DNA of 64,000 bases from Bacillota bacterium. GTDB taxonomy: Bacteria; Bacillota; Clostridia; Oscillospirales; Ruminococcaceae. The notes beneath the pieces are model-generated. The model was not told the origin of the DNA and did not search any database. It worked only from the letters and a program-made list of their open reading frames with translations. The first letter of the stretch is position 1; every line of letters begins with the position of its first letter. A program made the position numbers and the translations under genes. This document shows positions 1 to 7,970 of this stretch, one piece after another. The stretch is taken from the NCBI GenBank assembly GCA_023458875.1, contig JAEWXO010000035.1, positions 38,289 to 102,288 of the forward strand. The letters are read 5' to 3'.

Positions 1-318
1 GAATACGTGATAAACGGATCCGGAACATCTGCAGGAATCACAAAGCCTTCATCAAAGCTTACAGTCGGCAGCCTCCAGCAATTCCTTGACGCATATATAA
101 AGGAAAACGGCGGAAAGATAGATTATATCCATGGCGCAGAGGTCGTTTACAAACTGTCAATGAATAAAGGAAGTATAGGATTTATTCTAAGTGATATGGA
201 AAAGTCAGAGCTTTTCCCTACAGTAATATGCGACGGGGCGCTTCCGAGAAAGACATTTTCCATGGGTCATGCGTGGGATAAGAGATACTACGTTGAATGC
301 AGAAAAATAACTGATTAA
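1..318 (+). CDS. DUF1015 family protein, C-terminal end (partial)
   Basis: The reading frame is open from the first base (E-Y-V-I-N-G) to a TAA at 316-318, so the gene begins outside the window. The visible 105 residues include a block reading GFIL-x4-EKSELFPTVI followed by GALPRKTFSMGHA and DKRYYVE, which I recognise as the conserved C-terminus of the DUF1015 family. Members are widespread in Clostridia, often near serC/serA, and have no firmly assigned biochemical role. The valS start lies about 25 bases downstream on the same strand with no terminator between, so the two may be co-transcribed. Family assignment is from memory of the conserved motif; function is not claimed. Confidence 0.75.
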   Translation, partial: EYVINGSGTSAGITKPSSKLTVGSLQQFLDAYIKENGGKIDYIHGAEVVYKLSMNKGSIGFILSDMEKSELFPTVICDGALPRKTFSMGHAWDKRYYVECRKITD

Positions 319-343
319 TGATATAAAAGGAATGATAATTTTT

Positions 344-2962
344 ATGAAAAAAGAATTACAGAAGGTATACGATCCGGGTAGCGTTGAAGATAAAATATAC
401 GAATACTGGACCAGAAATGAATGCTTCAAGGCAAAGGCAGACAGAAGTAAAAAACCGTACACAATAGTAATTCCTCCTCCGAACATAACAGGTCAGCTTC
501 ATATGGGCCATGCCCTTGATGAAACGCTGCAGGATATACTTATCAGATATAAGAGAATGTCAGGTTACGCAACATTATGGCTTCCGGGTACAGATCATGC
601 TTCCATTGCAACAGAAGCAAAAATAGTTGAAGCAATGAAAAAGGAAGGCATAACAAAGGACGATATAGGACGAGAAGGATTTCTTGAACGCGCGTGGAAA
701 TGGAAAGAACAGTACGGCGGAAGAATAGTTGAACAGCTTAAAAAGCTTGGTTCATCATGTGACTGGTCAAGAGAGCGCTTTACAATGGATGAAGGCTGCA
801 ACAAAGCCGTAAATGAAGTATTTGTAAAGCTTTATGAAAAAGGACTTATTTACAGAGGAGAAAGAATAATAAACTGGTGTCCTAAATGTAAAACATCAAT
901 CTCAGATGCTGAGGTTGAGTACGAGGATCAGGCAGGACATTTCTGGCACCTTCGCTACAAGCTTACTGACGGTTCCGGCTACCTTGAGCTTGCTACAACA
1001 CGTCCTGAAACACTTCTTGGTGATACAGCAGTAGCGGTAAATCCTGATGATGAAAGATACAAGGATCTTATAGGAAAAACAGTAATTCTTCCTATTGTAC
1101 ACAGAGAAATCCCTGTAGTAGCAGACAGTTATGTTGAGATGGATTTTGGAACAGGTGTTGTTAAAATAACTCCTGCCCATGACCCTAACGACTTTGAGGT
1201 AGGACTCCGTCACAATCTTCCTGTTATAAATGTTATGACAGATGACGCTAAGATTACAGAAGACTATCCAAAATACGCCGGAATGGACAGATATGATGCA
1301 AGAAAGGCAATCGTCGAAGACCTTGAGGCAGAGGGCGCACTTGTAAAAATTGAAGACCACAGTCATAATGTAGGTACATGCTACAGATGCGGCACTACAG
1401 TTGAACCAAAGGTATCAAAGCAGTGGTTTGTAAAAATGGAGCCTCTTGCAAAGCCTGCAATAGATGCAGTTAAAAACGGTGAGACAAAGTTTGTTCCTGA
1501 AAGATTCAATAAAATATACTTCCACTGGCTTGATAATATAAAGGACTGGTGTATATCACGTCAGCTTTGGTGGGGACATCAGATACCTGCATTTTACTGT
1601 GATGAGTGCGGAAAAATGACAGTAACAAAAGAAAAATCAGCAGTATGTCCTGAATGCGGAAAGCCGATGCGTCAGGATCCTGATACTCTCGACACATGGT
1701 TCAGCTCAGCCTTATGGCCTTTCTCAACACTCGGATGGCCTGATAAGACAGACGACCTTGATTTCTTCTATCCTACAAACACTCTTGTAACAGGTTATGA
1801 TATCATATTCTTCTGGGTAGTAAGAATGATGTTCTCCGGAATTGAGCATATGGGTAAGGTTCCGTTTGACACTGTACTTATTCATGGACTGGTACGTGAC
1901 TCACAGGGAAGAAAAATGTCAAAATCACTTGGAAACGGTATAGATCCGCTTGAAGTAATTGCTCAGTACGGCGCAGATGCACTGAGATTTACACTTGCAA
2001 CAGGTAACTCACCGGGAAATGATATGCGTTACATGGACGAAAAGGTAAAGGCATCAAGAAACTTTGCAAACAAGATATGGAATGCTTCACGTTTTGTAAT
2101 GATGAACCTTCCTGATGATTTCGCATTTACAGGACTTCCGGAAAATCTTAATATAGAAGACAAATGGATCATAAGCAAATTCAACGATCTCGCAGCAGCA
2201 GTAAATGAAAATCTGAATAACTTTGAGCTTGGTATTGCTGTATCAAAGCTTTATGATTTTATATGGGATGTATACTGCGACTGGTACATTGAGCTTACAA
2301 AGCCAAGAATCATGGCAGGCGGACAGACAATGGCATCGGCACAGAATGTTCTTGTATTTATCATGCAGGGTATGCTTAAGCTTCTTCATCCGTTCATGCC
2401 ATATATAACCGAGGAAATCTGGCAGACACTTACCGACGGAACCAAGCCTATTATGATTGAAAAATTCCCTGTATATGAGAAATCACTTTCATATAAGGAT
2501 GATGCGGCAGCATTTGAAAAGGTAATTGCAGTTATAAAGGAAATAAGAAACAGAAGAACAGAAATGAATATCCCGCCGTCAGTAAAGGCACAGGTATTTA
2601 TTGAAACTGAGCTTTCTGATCTGTTTAAGAGCTCAGCAATGTTCTTTGAGAAGATGGCATTTGCATCATCAGTAAGTGTGGCGGACAAATTTGAAATTGA
2701 AGATGCTGTTACAGCAGTTACGGACAGTGCAAGGGCATTTATCCCGATGAATGAGCTTGTTGACAAGGAAAAGGAAATAGCACGTCTTAACAAGGAAAAA
2801 GAAAAGGTACAGAAGGATATTGATTTCCTTTCAGGAAAATTAAACAATCAGGGATTTGTAGCAAAGGCTCCTGAAAAGCTCATTGAAGCTGAAAAGGCCA
2901 AGCTTAAAAACGCAGAAGAAAAAATGCAGAAAATAAATCAGTCTATCGAAAGTCTTAAATAA
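344..2962 (+). CDS. valS: valine--tRNA ligase
   Basis: Cytoplasmic class I aminoacyl-tRNA synthetase that attaches valine to tRNA-Val and hydrolyses mischarged threonine. The class I HIGH-type signature (HMGH, residues about 53-56 after PPPNITGQL) and KMSKS (GRKMSKSLGNGID) are both present. The CP1 editing domain shows TTRPETLLGDTAVAVNP. Several Cys pairs (CPKC, CYRC, CDEC with CPEC) suggest bound zinc. The C-terminus is the Lys/Glu-rich coiled-coil arm typical of ValRS. Length of about 872 residues is normal. I prefer the ATG at 344 over the in-frame ATG at 332: the AAAAGG at 325-330 would sit only one base from the earlier ATG but 13 bases from this one. A strong hairpin terminator follows. 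Confidence 0.97.
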   Translation: MKKELQKVYDPGSVEDKIYEYWTRNECFKAKADRSKKPYTIVIPPPNITGQLHMGHALDETLQDILIRYKRMSGYATLWLPGTDHASIATEAKIVEAMKKEGITKDDIGREGFLERAWKWKEQYGGRIVEQLKKLGSSCDWSRERFTMDEGCNKAVNEVFVKLYEKGLIYRGERIINWCPKCKTSISDAEVEYEDQAGHFWHLRYKLTDGSGYLELATTRPETLLGDTAVAVNPDDERYKDLIGKTVILPIVHREIPVVADSYVEMDFGTGVVKITPAHDPNDFEVGLRHNLPVINVMTDDAKITEDYPKYAGMDRYDARKAIVEDLEAEGALVKIEDHSHNVGTCYRCGTTVEPKVSKQWFVKMEPLAKPAIDAVKNGETKFVPERFNKIYFHWLDNIKDWCISRQLWWGHQIPAFYCDECGKMTVTKEKSAVCPECGKPMRQDPDTLDTWFSSALWPFSTLGWPDKTDDLDFFYPTNTLVTGYDIIFFWVVRMMFSGIEHMGKVPFDTVLIHGLVRDSQGRKMSKSLGNGIDPLEVIAQYGADALRFTLATGNSPGNDMRYMDEKVKASRNFANKIWNASRFVMMNLPDDFAFTGLPENLNIEDKWIISKFNDLAAAVNENLNNFELGIAVSKLYDFIWDVYCDWYIELTKPRIMAGGQTMASAQNVLVFIMQGMLKLLHPFMPYITEEIWQTLTDGTKPIMIEKFPVYEKSLSYKDDAAAFEKVIAVIKEIRNRRTEMNIPPSVKAQVFIETELSDLFKSSAMFFEKMAFASSVSVADKFEIEDAVTAVTDSARAFIPMNELVDKEKEIARLNKEKEKVQKDIDFLSGKLNNQGFVAKAPEKLIEAEKAKLKNAEEKMQKINQSIESLK

Positions 2963-2965
2963 TTA

Positions 2966-3001
2966 AAATAAGGGATGTCATAAAACTGGCATCCCTTATT
3001 T
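2966..3001. terminator. Rho-independent terminator after valS
   Basis: Perfect 12-bp inverted repeat, arms 2966-2977 and 2990-3001 (AAATAAGGGATG and its complement), loop of 12 bases. The A- and T-rich outer arms mean it could work in either direction. It separates valS from folC. Confidence 0.85.
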
Positions 3002-3033
3002 GACTGTTTAATATTGAAATGGAGGTCATAAAT

Positions 3034-4281
3034 TTGGATTATACAGAGTCAATGAATTTTATAAATAAATACACAAAATCCGGCGGACGTGTAAAGGACC
3101 TGAGCCGTGCAGAAGGACTGATGAATAAGCTTGGAAATCCTCAGAACAAATTGCGTTTTGTACACATTGCAGGAACAAACGGAAAAGGTTCTGTTCTTGA
3201 ACTTGCTTCACAGTCCCTTATTAATGCAGGATACAAAACCGGACAGTTCACATCACCGTTTATAAAATGCTATGAGGACAGAATAAGAATAAACGGCAGT
3301 AATATTTCACATGATGATATTGCAGAGTTATGTACAAAGGTTTCTGAATATGCAGACGATGATGAATATTCACAGTTTGAAATTACAATGGCGATAGCGT
3401 TATTGTATTTCGCAAAAGAAAAATGTGATATAGTATTTCTGGAGGCAGGTATAGGCGGTTTATTTGACTGTACAAATATTATTGAAAATCCGCTTGCAGC
3501 TGTAATTACATCCATTTCACTCGACCACACGGCTATTCTCGGAAAAACCGTACAGGAGATAGCAATTCAGAAGGCAGGAATAATTAAACGTGGCAGGCCT
3601 GCAGTCGTATCATGGAATAATACAAGTGTAATAAGCATATTTCAGAAAGAATGCATTTTAAAAGACTCGGAGCTTATCATCCCTGATAAGTCAGAATTTG
3701 TGGAATGCCTGTCGGATGAAACAGGGGGAAGCTTTATATATAATGAAGAAAAATACTTTTTAAAAATGCATGGAAGCCATCAGATAATAAATGCCGCAAC
3801 AGCCGTAAAAACAATTGAGGTACTCAGAAATGAGGGCTTTAATATTTCGGTGGATAATGTAAAAGAAGCATTCAGCACGGTTCAGGTGCTGTCAAGAGTA
3901 GAGGTAATACACGGTGACCCTGAAATAATAATAGACGGAGGGCACAATCCAGCCGGAGTAAGTGCGATGATTTCTGCACTTATTTCAATGAACATTAAAA
4001 ACCCCGTTTTGATATTCGGAATGTCGGACACAAAGGATGTTGAGACATCATCTGCACTTCTTAATGATTTTGCTGATTCAGTAATATGTGTTGACGGATT
4101 TACCCCGGGAGCAATAGAGAGAACAAAGCTTGCAGGATACTTTAAGGGAAAATCATATGCTGCAGAAACAGGTGAGGCATTTTATCTTGCCAAAAATCTT
4201 GCAAGGAAAAACAACTCCGTAATTGTAATATGCGGCTCTCTTTACCTTGCGGAAAAGTTCAGAAAATTTCTTGGAAAATGA
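3034..4281 (+). CDS. folC: bifunctional folylpolyglutamate synthase / dihydrofolate synthase
   Basis: Mur-ligase-fold enzyme that joins glutamate to dihydropteroate or folate using ATP. The P-loop HIAGTNGKGSVLE is near the N-terminus, followed by the family block TGQFTSPF, the SLDHTAILG segment and the C-terminal DGGHNPAG motif. Length of about 415 residues fits FolC. The start chosen is TTG at 3034, giving M-D-Y-T-E-S, because GGAGG at 3021-3025 lies eight bases upstream. The ATG at 3019 overlaps that ribosome-binding site and would add only five residues. It stands alone between the valS terminator and the rplM promoter. Confidence 0.93.
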   Translation: MDYTESMNFINKYTKSGGRVKDLSRAEGLMNKLGNPQNKLRFVHIAGTNGKGSVLELASQSLINAGYKTGQFTSPFIKCYEDRIRINGSNISHDDIAELCTKVSEYADDDEYSQFEITMAIALLYFAKEKCDIVFLEAGIGGLFDCTNIIENPLAAVITSISLDHTAILGKTVQEIAIQKAGIIKRGRPAVVSWNNTSVISIFQKECILKDSELIIPDKSEFVECLSDETGGSFIYNEEKYFLKMHGSHQIINAATAVKTIEVLRNEGFNISVDNVKEAFSTVQVLSRVEVIHGDPEIIIDGGHNPAGVSAMISALISMNIKNPVLIFGMSDTKDVETSSALLNDFADSVICVDGFTPGAIERTKLAGYFKGKSYAAETGEAFYLAKNLARKNNSVIVICGSLYLAEKFRKFLGK

Positions 4282-4396
4282 AAAATTAAAAATGAAACGA
4301 ACTTCAAGAAAACGAGAGAAACAGCGTAATCAAGCGAGAAAACGAGAGATACAGGGGTGCAAATTAAAAAAACGCCGAATTTCAGCTTTTTTTCTC

Positions 4397-4425
4397 TTGA
4401 CAAATGCTTTGAATGTATGTATAAT
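4397..4425 (+). promoter_or_regulatory. sigma-A promoter of rplM-rpsI
   Basis: Consensus TTGACA at 4397-4402, a 17-base spacer, and consensus TATAAT at 4420-4425. It lies about 120 bases upstream of rplM, leaving room for the structured leader described next. Confidence 0.9.
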
Positions 4426-4431
4426 ATTAAA

Positions 4432-4500
4432 TGTTGTGTTGCGATAGTACTGAATGATTGCCTGTTTAGGCTATCTTGCGAATGTTTAGTATATCAGCAT
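4432..4500 (+). promoter_or_regulatory. probable ribosomal protein L13 leader
   Basis: Between the promoter and rplM the RNA can fold into a long stem. The outer arms are GATAGTACTGAA (4443-4454) and TTTAGTATATC (4485-4495), pairing with one bulged G and one G-T pair. An inner hairpin GATTGCCT-GTTT-AGGCTATC (4456-4475) has one mismatch. L13-type leaders upstream of rplM-rpsI are known in low-G+C Gram-positives and are thought to mediate autogenous control by the ribosomal protein. Position and fold fit; I could not run a covariance model. Confidence 0.6.
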
Positions 4501-4543
4501 ATTTAAAATATTATGACACTAAATATAAATGGAGGAATGAAAT

Positions 4544-4972
4544 ATGTCAACTTTTATGGCTAAGCCAGAAGAAATAAGCCGCAAGTGGTATGTTTTAGAC
4601 GCATCAGGAAAGCCGTTAGGCCGCGTTGCTGCTAAGGCTGCACTTATTTTAAGAGGTAAACACAAACCAACATATACACCACACGTAGACTGTGGAGATC
4701 ACGTAATCATCATCAACTGTGAAAAAGCAATCCTTACAGGAAAGAAGCTTGAACAGAAGAAGTTTTACTGGCATACAGGCTGGATTGGTGGCCTCAAATC
4801 AGAAAGCTACAAGGATATGATGGCTAACAAGGCTGACAAGGCTATGATGATCGCAGTAAACGGAATGCTCCCTAACAACACACTTGGCAGAGCAGCATTA
4901 ACACGTTTAAGAGTATACAAAGATGCAAATCACAAGCAAGAGGCTCAGAAGCCTGAAGTTTGCGAATTTTAA
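4544..4972 (+). CDS. rplM: 50S ribosomal protein L13
   Basis: Component of the large ribosomal subunit, 142 residues, the usual length for bacterial L13. Recognisable blocks are KWYVLDASGKPLGRVAAKAA near the N-terminus, the KHKPTYTPH segment, and the C-terminal GMLPNNTLGRAALTRLRVY. GGAGG lies about eight bases before the ATG. It is the first gene of the two-gene rplM-rpsI operon, driven by a consensus promoter and preceded by a structured leader. The rpsI start follows 17 bases after its stop codon. Confidence 0.98.
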   Translation: MSTFMAKPEEISRKWYVLDASGKPLGRVAAKAALILRGKHKPTYTPHVDCGDHVIIINCEKAILTGKKLEQKKFYWHTGWIGGLKSESYKDMMANKADKAMMIAVNGMLPNNTLGRAALTRLRVYKDANHKQEAQKPEVCEF

Positions 4973-4989
4973 GAAAGGAGCAATATAAC

Positions 4990-5391
4990 ATGTACGAATC
5001 AAAACAGAAATACTACTATGGAACAGGAAGAAGAAAGAATTCCGTTGCAAGAGTAAGAGTATATAACGGAACAGGAAAAATCACAATCAATGACAGAGAC
5101 ATTGATGATTATTTCGGACTTGAAACACTTAAATTAATCGTTCGTCAGCCAATGTCAATAACAGACACATTAGGCAAGTTCGATATCATCTGCACAGTAG
5201 CAGGTGGCGGTGTAACCGGTCAGGCTGGTGCTATCAGACATGGTCTTTCACGTGCATTACTCCTTTTCAACCCAGAGCTTCGCGCTACATTAAAGGCAGC
5301 TGGCTTCCTCACTCGTGACCCAAGAATGAAGGAAAGAAAGAAGTACGGCTTAAAGGCAGCTCGTCGTGCTCCGCAGTTCTCAAAGAGATAA
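4990..5391 (+). CDS. rpsI: 30S ribosomal protein S9
   Basis: Small-subunit ribosomal protein whose C-terminal tail reaches the P-site tRNA. Typical blocks are YYGTGRRKNSVARVRVY, the central GGGVTGQAGAIRHGLSRALL, and the invariant basic tail KKYGLKAARRAPQFSKR. The length of 133 residues is normal. The ATG at 4990 is preceded by AAGAAAGGAG; an upstream in-frame start at 4960 would overlap rplM and add ten non-conserved residues. A hairpin terminator lies about 110 bases downstream, and beyond it the mobile and defence island begins. Confidence 0.98.
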   Translation: MYESKQKYYYGTGRRKNSVARVRVYNGTGKITINDRDIDDYFGLETLKLIVRQPMSITDTLGKFDIICTVAGGGVTGQAGAIRHGLSRALLLFNPELRATLKAAGFLTRDPRMKERKKYGLKAARRAPQFSKR

Positions 5392-5498
5392 TTTTTTCTT
5401 TCAGAATCCACGTATTTACGTGTTTTGCAAGAGCTAAATGAGTTTTTTGGTCCTTATTTGGTCCTTGCAGAACCATTATTCAAAGCATTTTTATCAGG

Positions 5499-5535
5499 AA
5501 CCTTTCCGATTGTTGTCGGAAGGGTTTTTGTTTTC
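5499..5535 (+). terminator. Rho-independent terminator after rpsI
   Basis: Eleven-bp stem (5499-5509 with 5516-5526, one G-T pair), six-base loop, followed by a T-rich run. It closes the rplM-rpsI operon. A weaker CACGT/ACGTG hairpin lies nearer the gene at about 5410. Confidence 0.85.
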
Positions 5536-5648
5536 TCCGTCAAGAGAAAGTGAAATCAGGTTAGTGATGTAGTATAATAATACTTGACAACTTTAATCCA
5601 CCAAATTTATAATGGAAACAATAGAAAATGGTAAGGAGTTATCAGTAT

Positions 5649-5984
5649 ATGGATAAACCAAGAACATACGAAGCCGAATACAAAAAAGAAGCAGTAAAGC
5701 TTGCAAAAGAAGTAGGCGCCAAGAAAGCAAGCGAAGAGCTAAAAATACCGTACGGAACTTTGTATGACTGGATCAAAAAAGAACGAAAAGGGGCATTAGA
5801 AACTGGAGTGGCTAAAACGCCAGCTGAAGCAATGAGCCTATCAGAAGAGAATCAGAAGTTACGTCAAGAGCTTAAAGAGCAAGCTAAGGAAATTAAAAGG
5901 CTAACAGAGCTCAATGAGTTTCTCGAGGAAGCAAGCGCTTTTTTCGCAGCGCGCCGTCAGAAGTCGGGAAAAATGAAAGACTAA
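5649..5984 (+). CDS. IS3-family transposase OrfA
   Basis: DNA-binding subunit of the IS3 transposase, 111 residues. The N-terminal half is a helix-turn-helix of the transposase_8 kind (YEAEYKKEAVKLAKE, then the recognition part ELKIPYGTLYDWIKK). The second half is a leucine-zipper-like coiled coil (about residues 60-97). The ATG at 5649 is preceded by AAGGAG at 5633-5638; the in-frame codon at 5628 lies before that site. Near the 3' end the slippery heptamer T TTT TTC at 5939-5945 allows a -1 shift into the orfB frame to make the fused OrfAB transposase. Confidence 0.9.
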   Translation: MDKPRTYEAEYKKEAVKLAKEVGAKKASEELKIPYGTLYDWIKKERKGALETGVAKTPAEAMSLSEENQKLRQELKEQAKEIKRLTELNEFLEEASAFFAARRQKSGKMKD

Positions 5985-6895
5985 AATTCATTGATTATAA
6001 GACAAATGGTGGCGAAGACAAAGGGAAGATATCTTTTTACTGCAAGGCGTTAGGAGTAAGCAGACAGGCATTTTACAATTACCTTGAAAACAAGGATAAG
6101 CCGTGGAAATACGAAACAATTGCGGAAGCTATGATGAAAATAGTAAATGAAGATGAGTGCAATGATACATACGTCCGAATGAGAATGTATCAGGCACTTA
6201 AACTCAAGCATAAAGATGACGATCTTAATGTGCCGGGAGAAAGAACATTATACCGTATCATGAACGACATAGGGTTAACTCATAAGCCGCGAAGAAAGCC
6301 TAATGGAATCACACGTGCAGACAAGCTTGCAAGAAAGTCGGAAGATCTGTTTAAACGTGATTTCACAGCTGAAGAACCGAATCAGAAAGCAGTAACAGAT
6401 ATATCTGAAGTAAAGGCTTCTGATGGCAAGCTCTATGTATCAGCGATATTTGACTGCTATGATTTACTGGTATTAGGACTCTGCATTGAGGATAATATGA
6501 AAGCAGGGTTATGCGTAAATACGATAAACAATGCAGTTCATATGCATCCAGAAGTACGCGGTATCAAGTGTCATTCAGACCGTGGTTCACAGTATACCAG
6601 CGAGCTGTACAGAGCTGCATTGCATGATAATCAGATAATCCAGAGCATGAATAGTGCTGGCGGAAGATGTCACGACAATGCGCGTTGTGAAAGCATGTGG
6701 GCAAGGATGAAAGATGAACTGTTCTATAGCAGGAACAGAAAATCTGAGAACTATACAAAGGCTGAACTGAAAACAATGGTATGGCGTTACTACATGAGCT
6801 ACTGGAACAACAGACGTATATGCTCTGCTAACGATGGTTTACCGCCAGCAGTGAAAAGAGCATTTTATTATCAAGGCATTAAGGTAACTGCATAA
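5945..6895 (+). CDS. IS3-family transposase OrfB (DDE integrase core)
   Basis: Catalytic part of the transposase, read in the -1 frame relative to orfA and open without a stop from the slippery site to 6895. The N-terminal part has the HTH_21-like segment around VSRQAFYNYL. The rve integrase core carries TDISEVK (first Asp), CHSDRGSQYTS (second Asp) and DNARCESMWARMKDE (Glu), so the DDE triad looks intact. Fusion protein expression by programmed -1 frameshifting is known for IS3 elements; here it is inferred from the T6C heptamer and frame relation. An ATG at 6131 is available but would lose the N-terminal region. The copy looks functional. Confidence 0.9.
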   Translation, partial: RSAPSEVGKNERLKFIDYKTNGGEDKGKISFYCKALGVSRQAFYNYLENKDKPWKYETIAEAMMKIVNEDECNDTYVRMRMYQALKLKHKDDDLNVPGERTLYRIMNDIGLTHKPRRKPNGITRADKLARKSEDLFKRDFTAEEPNQKAVTDISEVKASDGKLYVSAIFDCYDLLVLGLCIEDNMKAGLCVNTINNAVHMHPEVRGIKCHSDRGSQYTSELYRAALHDNQIIQSMNSAGGRCHDNARCESMWARMKDELFYSRNRKSENYTKAELKTMVWRYYMSYWNNRRICSANDGLPPAVKRAFYYQGIKVTA

Positions 6896-6916
6896 GGCAC
6901 GCATTTATTCCACGGT

Positions 6917-7029
6917 CCGCTTGACAATGAGCCTCTGGCAGCATGATATTCAGCCAGCGAGGCAGGCAGCGCATAAATGCTCTGCTGCCTAGCTACCAGC
7001 CTATCACACTGCCACTCATTGTAAAGCGG
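6917..7029 (+). other. long imperfect hairpin in the right end of the IS3 element
   Basis: CCGCTTGACAATGAG at 6917-6931 pairs with CTCATTGTAAAGCGG at 7015-7029 at 14 of 15 positions. The stem continues with TGGCAG (6936-6941) against CTGCCA (7009-7014). Inside is a separate AGGCAGC/GCTGCCT hairpin. There is no open reading frame here. It could be an RNA structure protecting or regulating the transposase transcript, or a DNA cruciform; which one is not shown by sequence. Confidence 0.6.
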
Positions 7030-7178
7030 CTTTCGCGGCATAAAAGCTCATCAACTGTTTAAGGTTAACTGTTGAGGATTCAAAGTTGTGCCACCACAAT
7101 TTTACATTTAAAAATATTTCAAAAATTTTGGAGAAAAAGTTGTCAAGAAATATTGACAATTTCAACACGAGGTAACCA

Positions 7179-7340
7179 ATGAAAAAACATGTAATTTATA
7201 TAGCGCTTATATTAACAGTTGTAGCGATTGTACTTATAAATCACTTTGTAGATGAAGTTAAGTATTGTTGTATACCACTATTTTTAGTGATAATATTTAT
7301 ATCTGTTTATGTTAATAAAAATAAAGTGAAAAATAAATGA
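7179..7340 (+). CDS. small membrane protein (53 aa), unknown function
   Basis: A 53-residue frame starting M-K-K-H-V-I-Y-I-A-L and ending K-V-K-N-K. It has two hydrophobic stretches (about residues 5-20 and 31-46) separated by a short polar loop NHFVDEVKYCC, so a two-pass membrane hairpin is likely. A good GAGG ribosome-binding site lies six bases before the ATG. It sits alone between the IS3 and IS5 elements. I recognise no family. It could be an orphan small membrane or toxin-like protein, or cargo carried between insertion sequences; function is not assigned. Confidence 0.5.
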   Translation: MKKHVIYIALILTVVAIVLINHFVDEVKYCCIPLFLVIIFISVYVNKNKVKNK

Positions 7341-7542
7341 TTTAGAAATTATAAAAATAGGTGTATTAGTGAGAAAATAAAATATTGTATTACGCTTCAT
7401 ATGTGTTAAATGCAGTTTTTCATTGTTATATTGCCTATTTTATTAGCTATTTAATCTAAAAAGTTTGATAAAATAATAATTACAGTGATAACAGTTGCAC
7501 TAATAGGCTAGTGTGCAGACACGTTGATATTTAGCGTAACTT
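7341..7542. other. AT-rich spacer with no recognisable feature
   Basis: About 200 bases between the small membrane-protein gene and the left inverted repeat of the IS5 element. I see no reading frame, repeat or terminator of note. Confidence 0.4.
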
Positions 7543-7586
7543 TATAAGTACTTGTCCACATAAGTAAAATGTGATATAATAGAGGC

Positions 7587-7970
7587 ATGAGATATACAAG
7601 TGATTTAACGGACAGCCAGTGGGAAATGATAAAAGATTTTTTTCCTGTGGGCAATAAAAGTAAATATGAAAAAAGAGAACTCGTGAATGCAGTACTGTAC
7701 CTTGTAAAAACAGGGTGCCAATGGAGGAACTTACCTTCTGATTTTCCAAAGTGGAAGGCTGTATCAATGTTTTACTACCGAGCACAAAAGAAGGGCACTT
7801 GGGAAGAGATACAGAGAATGTTGGTTAAGAAAACTCGAATTGAAAAAGGGAAAAACGAAAATCCTACGTACGCTTTAATAGATTCACAGTCAGCAAAAAC
7901 AACCTCAGCAAGCGATGAACGCGGTTATGACGGGGGAAAAAAACGAAAGGAGGAAAGAGACATATCGTAA
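7587..7970 (+). CDS. IS5-family transposase, first frame
   Basis: N-terminal half of a DDE transposase, 127 residues in this frame. The start MRYTSDLTDSQWEMIKDFFP and GCQWRNLPSDFPKWKAV are hallmark blocks of the DUF4096/IS5 N-terminal domain. The first catalytic Asp is in ALIDSQSAKTT. The frame leaves the family consensus just after DERGYDGGKK, at the A7 run 7937-7943, and ends nine codons later. The downstream family sequence KGGKRHIVTDTMGN is in the -1 frame. In IS427-type elements such a frameshift is normally programmed, so this is probably not a decayed copy. Confidence 0.85.
   Translation: MRYTSDLTDSQWEMIKDFFPVGNKSKYEKRELVNAVLYLVKTGCQWRNLPSDFPKWKAVSMFYYRAQKKGTWEEIQRMLVKKTRIEKGKNENPTYALIDSQSAKTTSASDERGYDGGKKRKEERDIS

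Larger units (their letters stand above)
5585..7093 (+). mobile_element. IS3-family insertion sequence, apparently complete
   Basis: About 1.5 kb. Imperfect terminal inverted repeats are visible: the left end begins TGACAACTTTAATCC (from 5585) and the right end, read inward from 7093, begins TGGCACAACTTTGAATCC. Both keep the TG...CA termini usual for IS3. Inside are orfA and orfB joined by a -1 frameshift signal, and about 180 non-coding bases at the right end that can form a long hairpin. I could not identify a clear target-site duplication, so the exact ends are approximate by a few bases. Confidence 0.85.

Noticed and set aside
902..1366. Minus-strand 154-codon frame inside valS
   Set aside because: Shadow of valS: composition follows the complementary strand and no start signal or family match was seen. 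The same applies to the minus-strand frames inside jetC, leuB, ilvC and ilvD.
4247..4447. 66-codon frame after folC
   Set aside because: Overlaps the folC end, runs through the rplM promoter and is Lys/Arg-rich low-complexity sequence.
5628..6895. IS3 element as a frameshifted pseudogene
   Set aside because: The frame change is exactly -1 at a T TTT TTC heptamer and all catalytic residues are present, so programmed frameshifting is the better reading.
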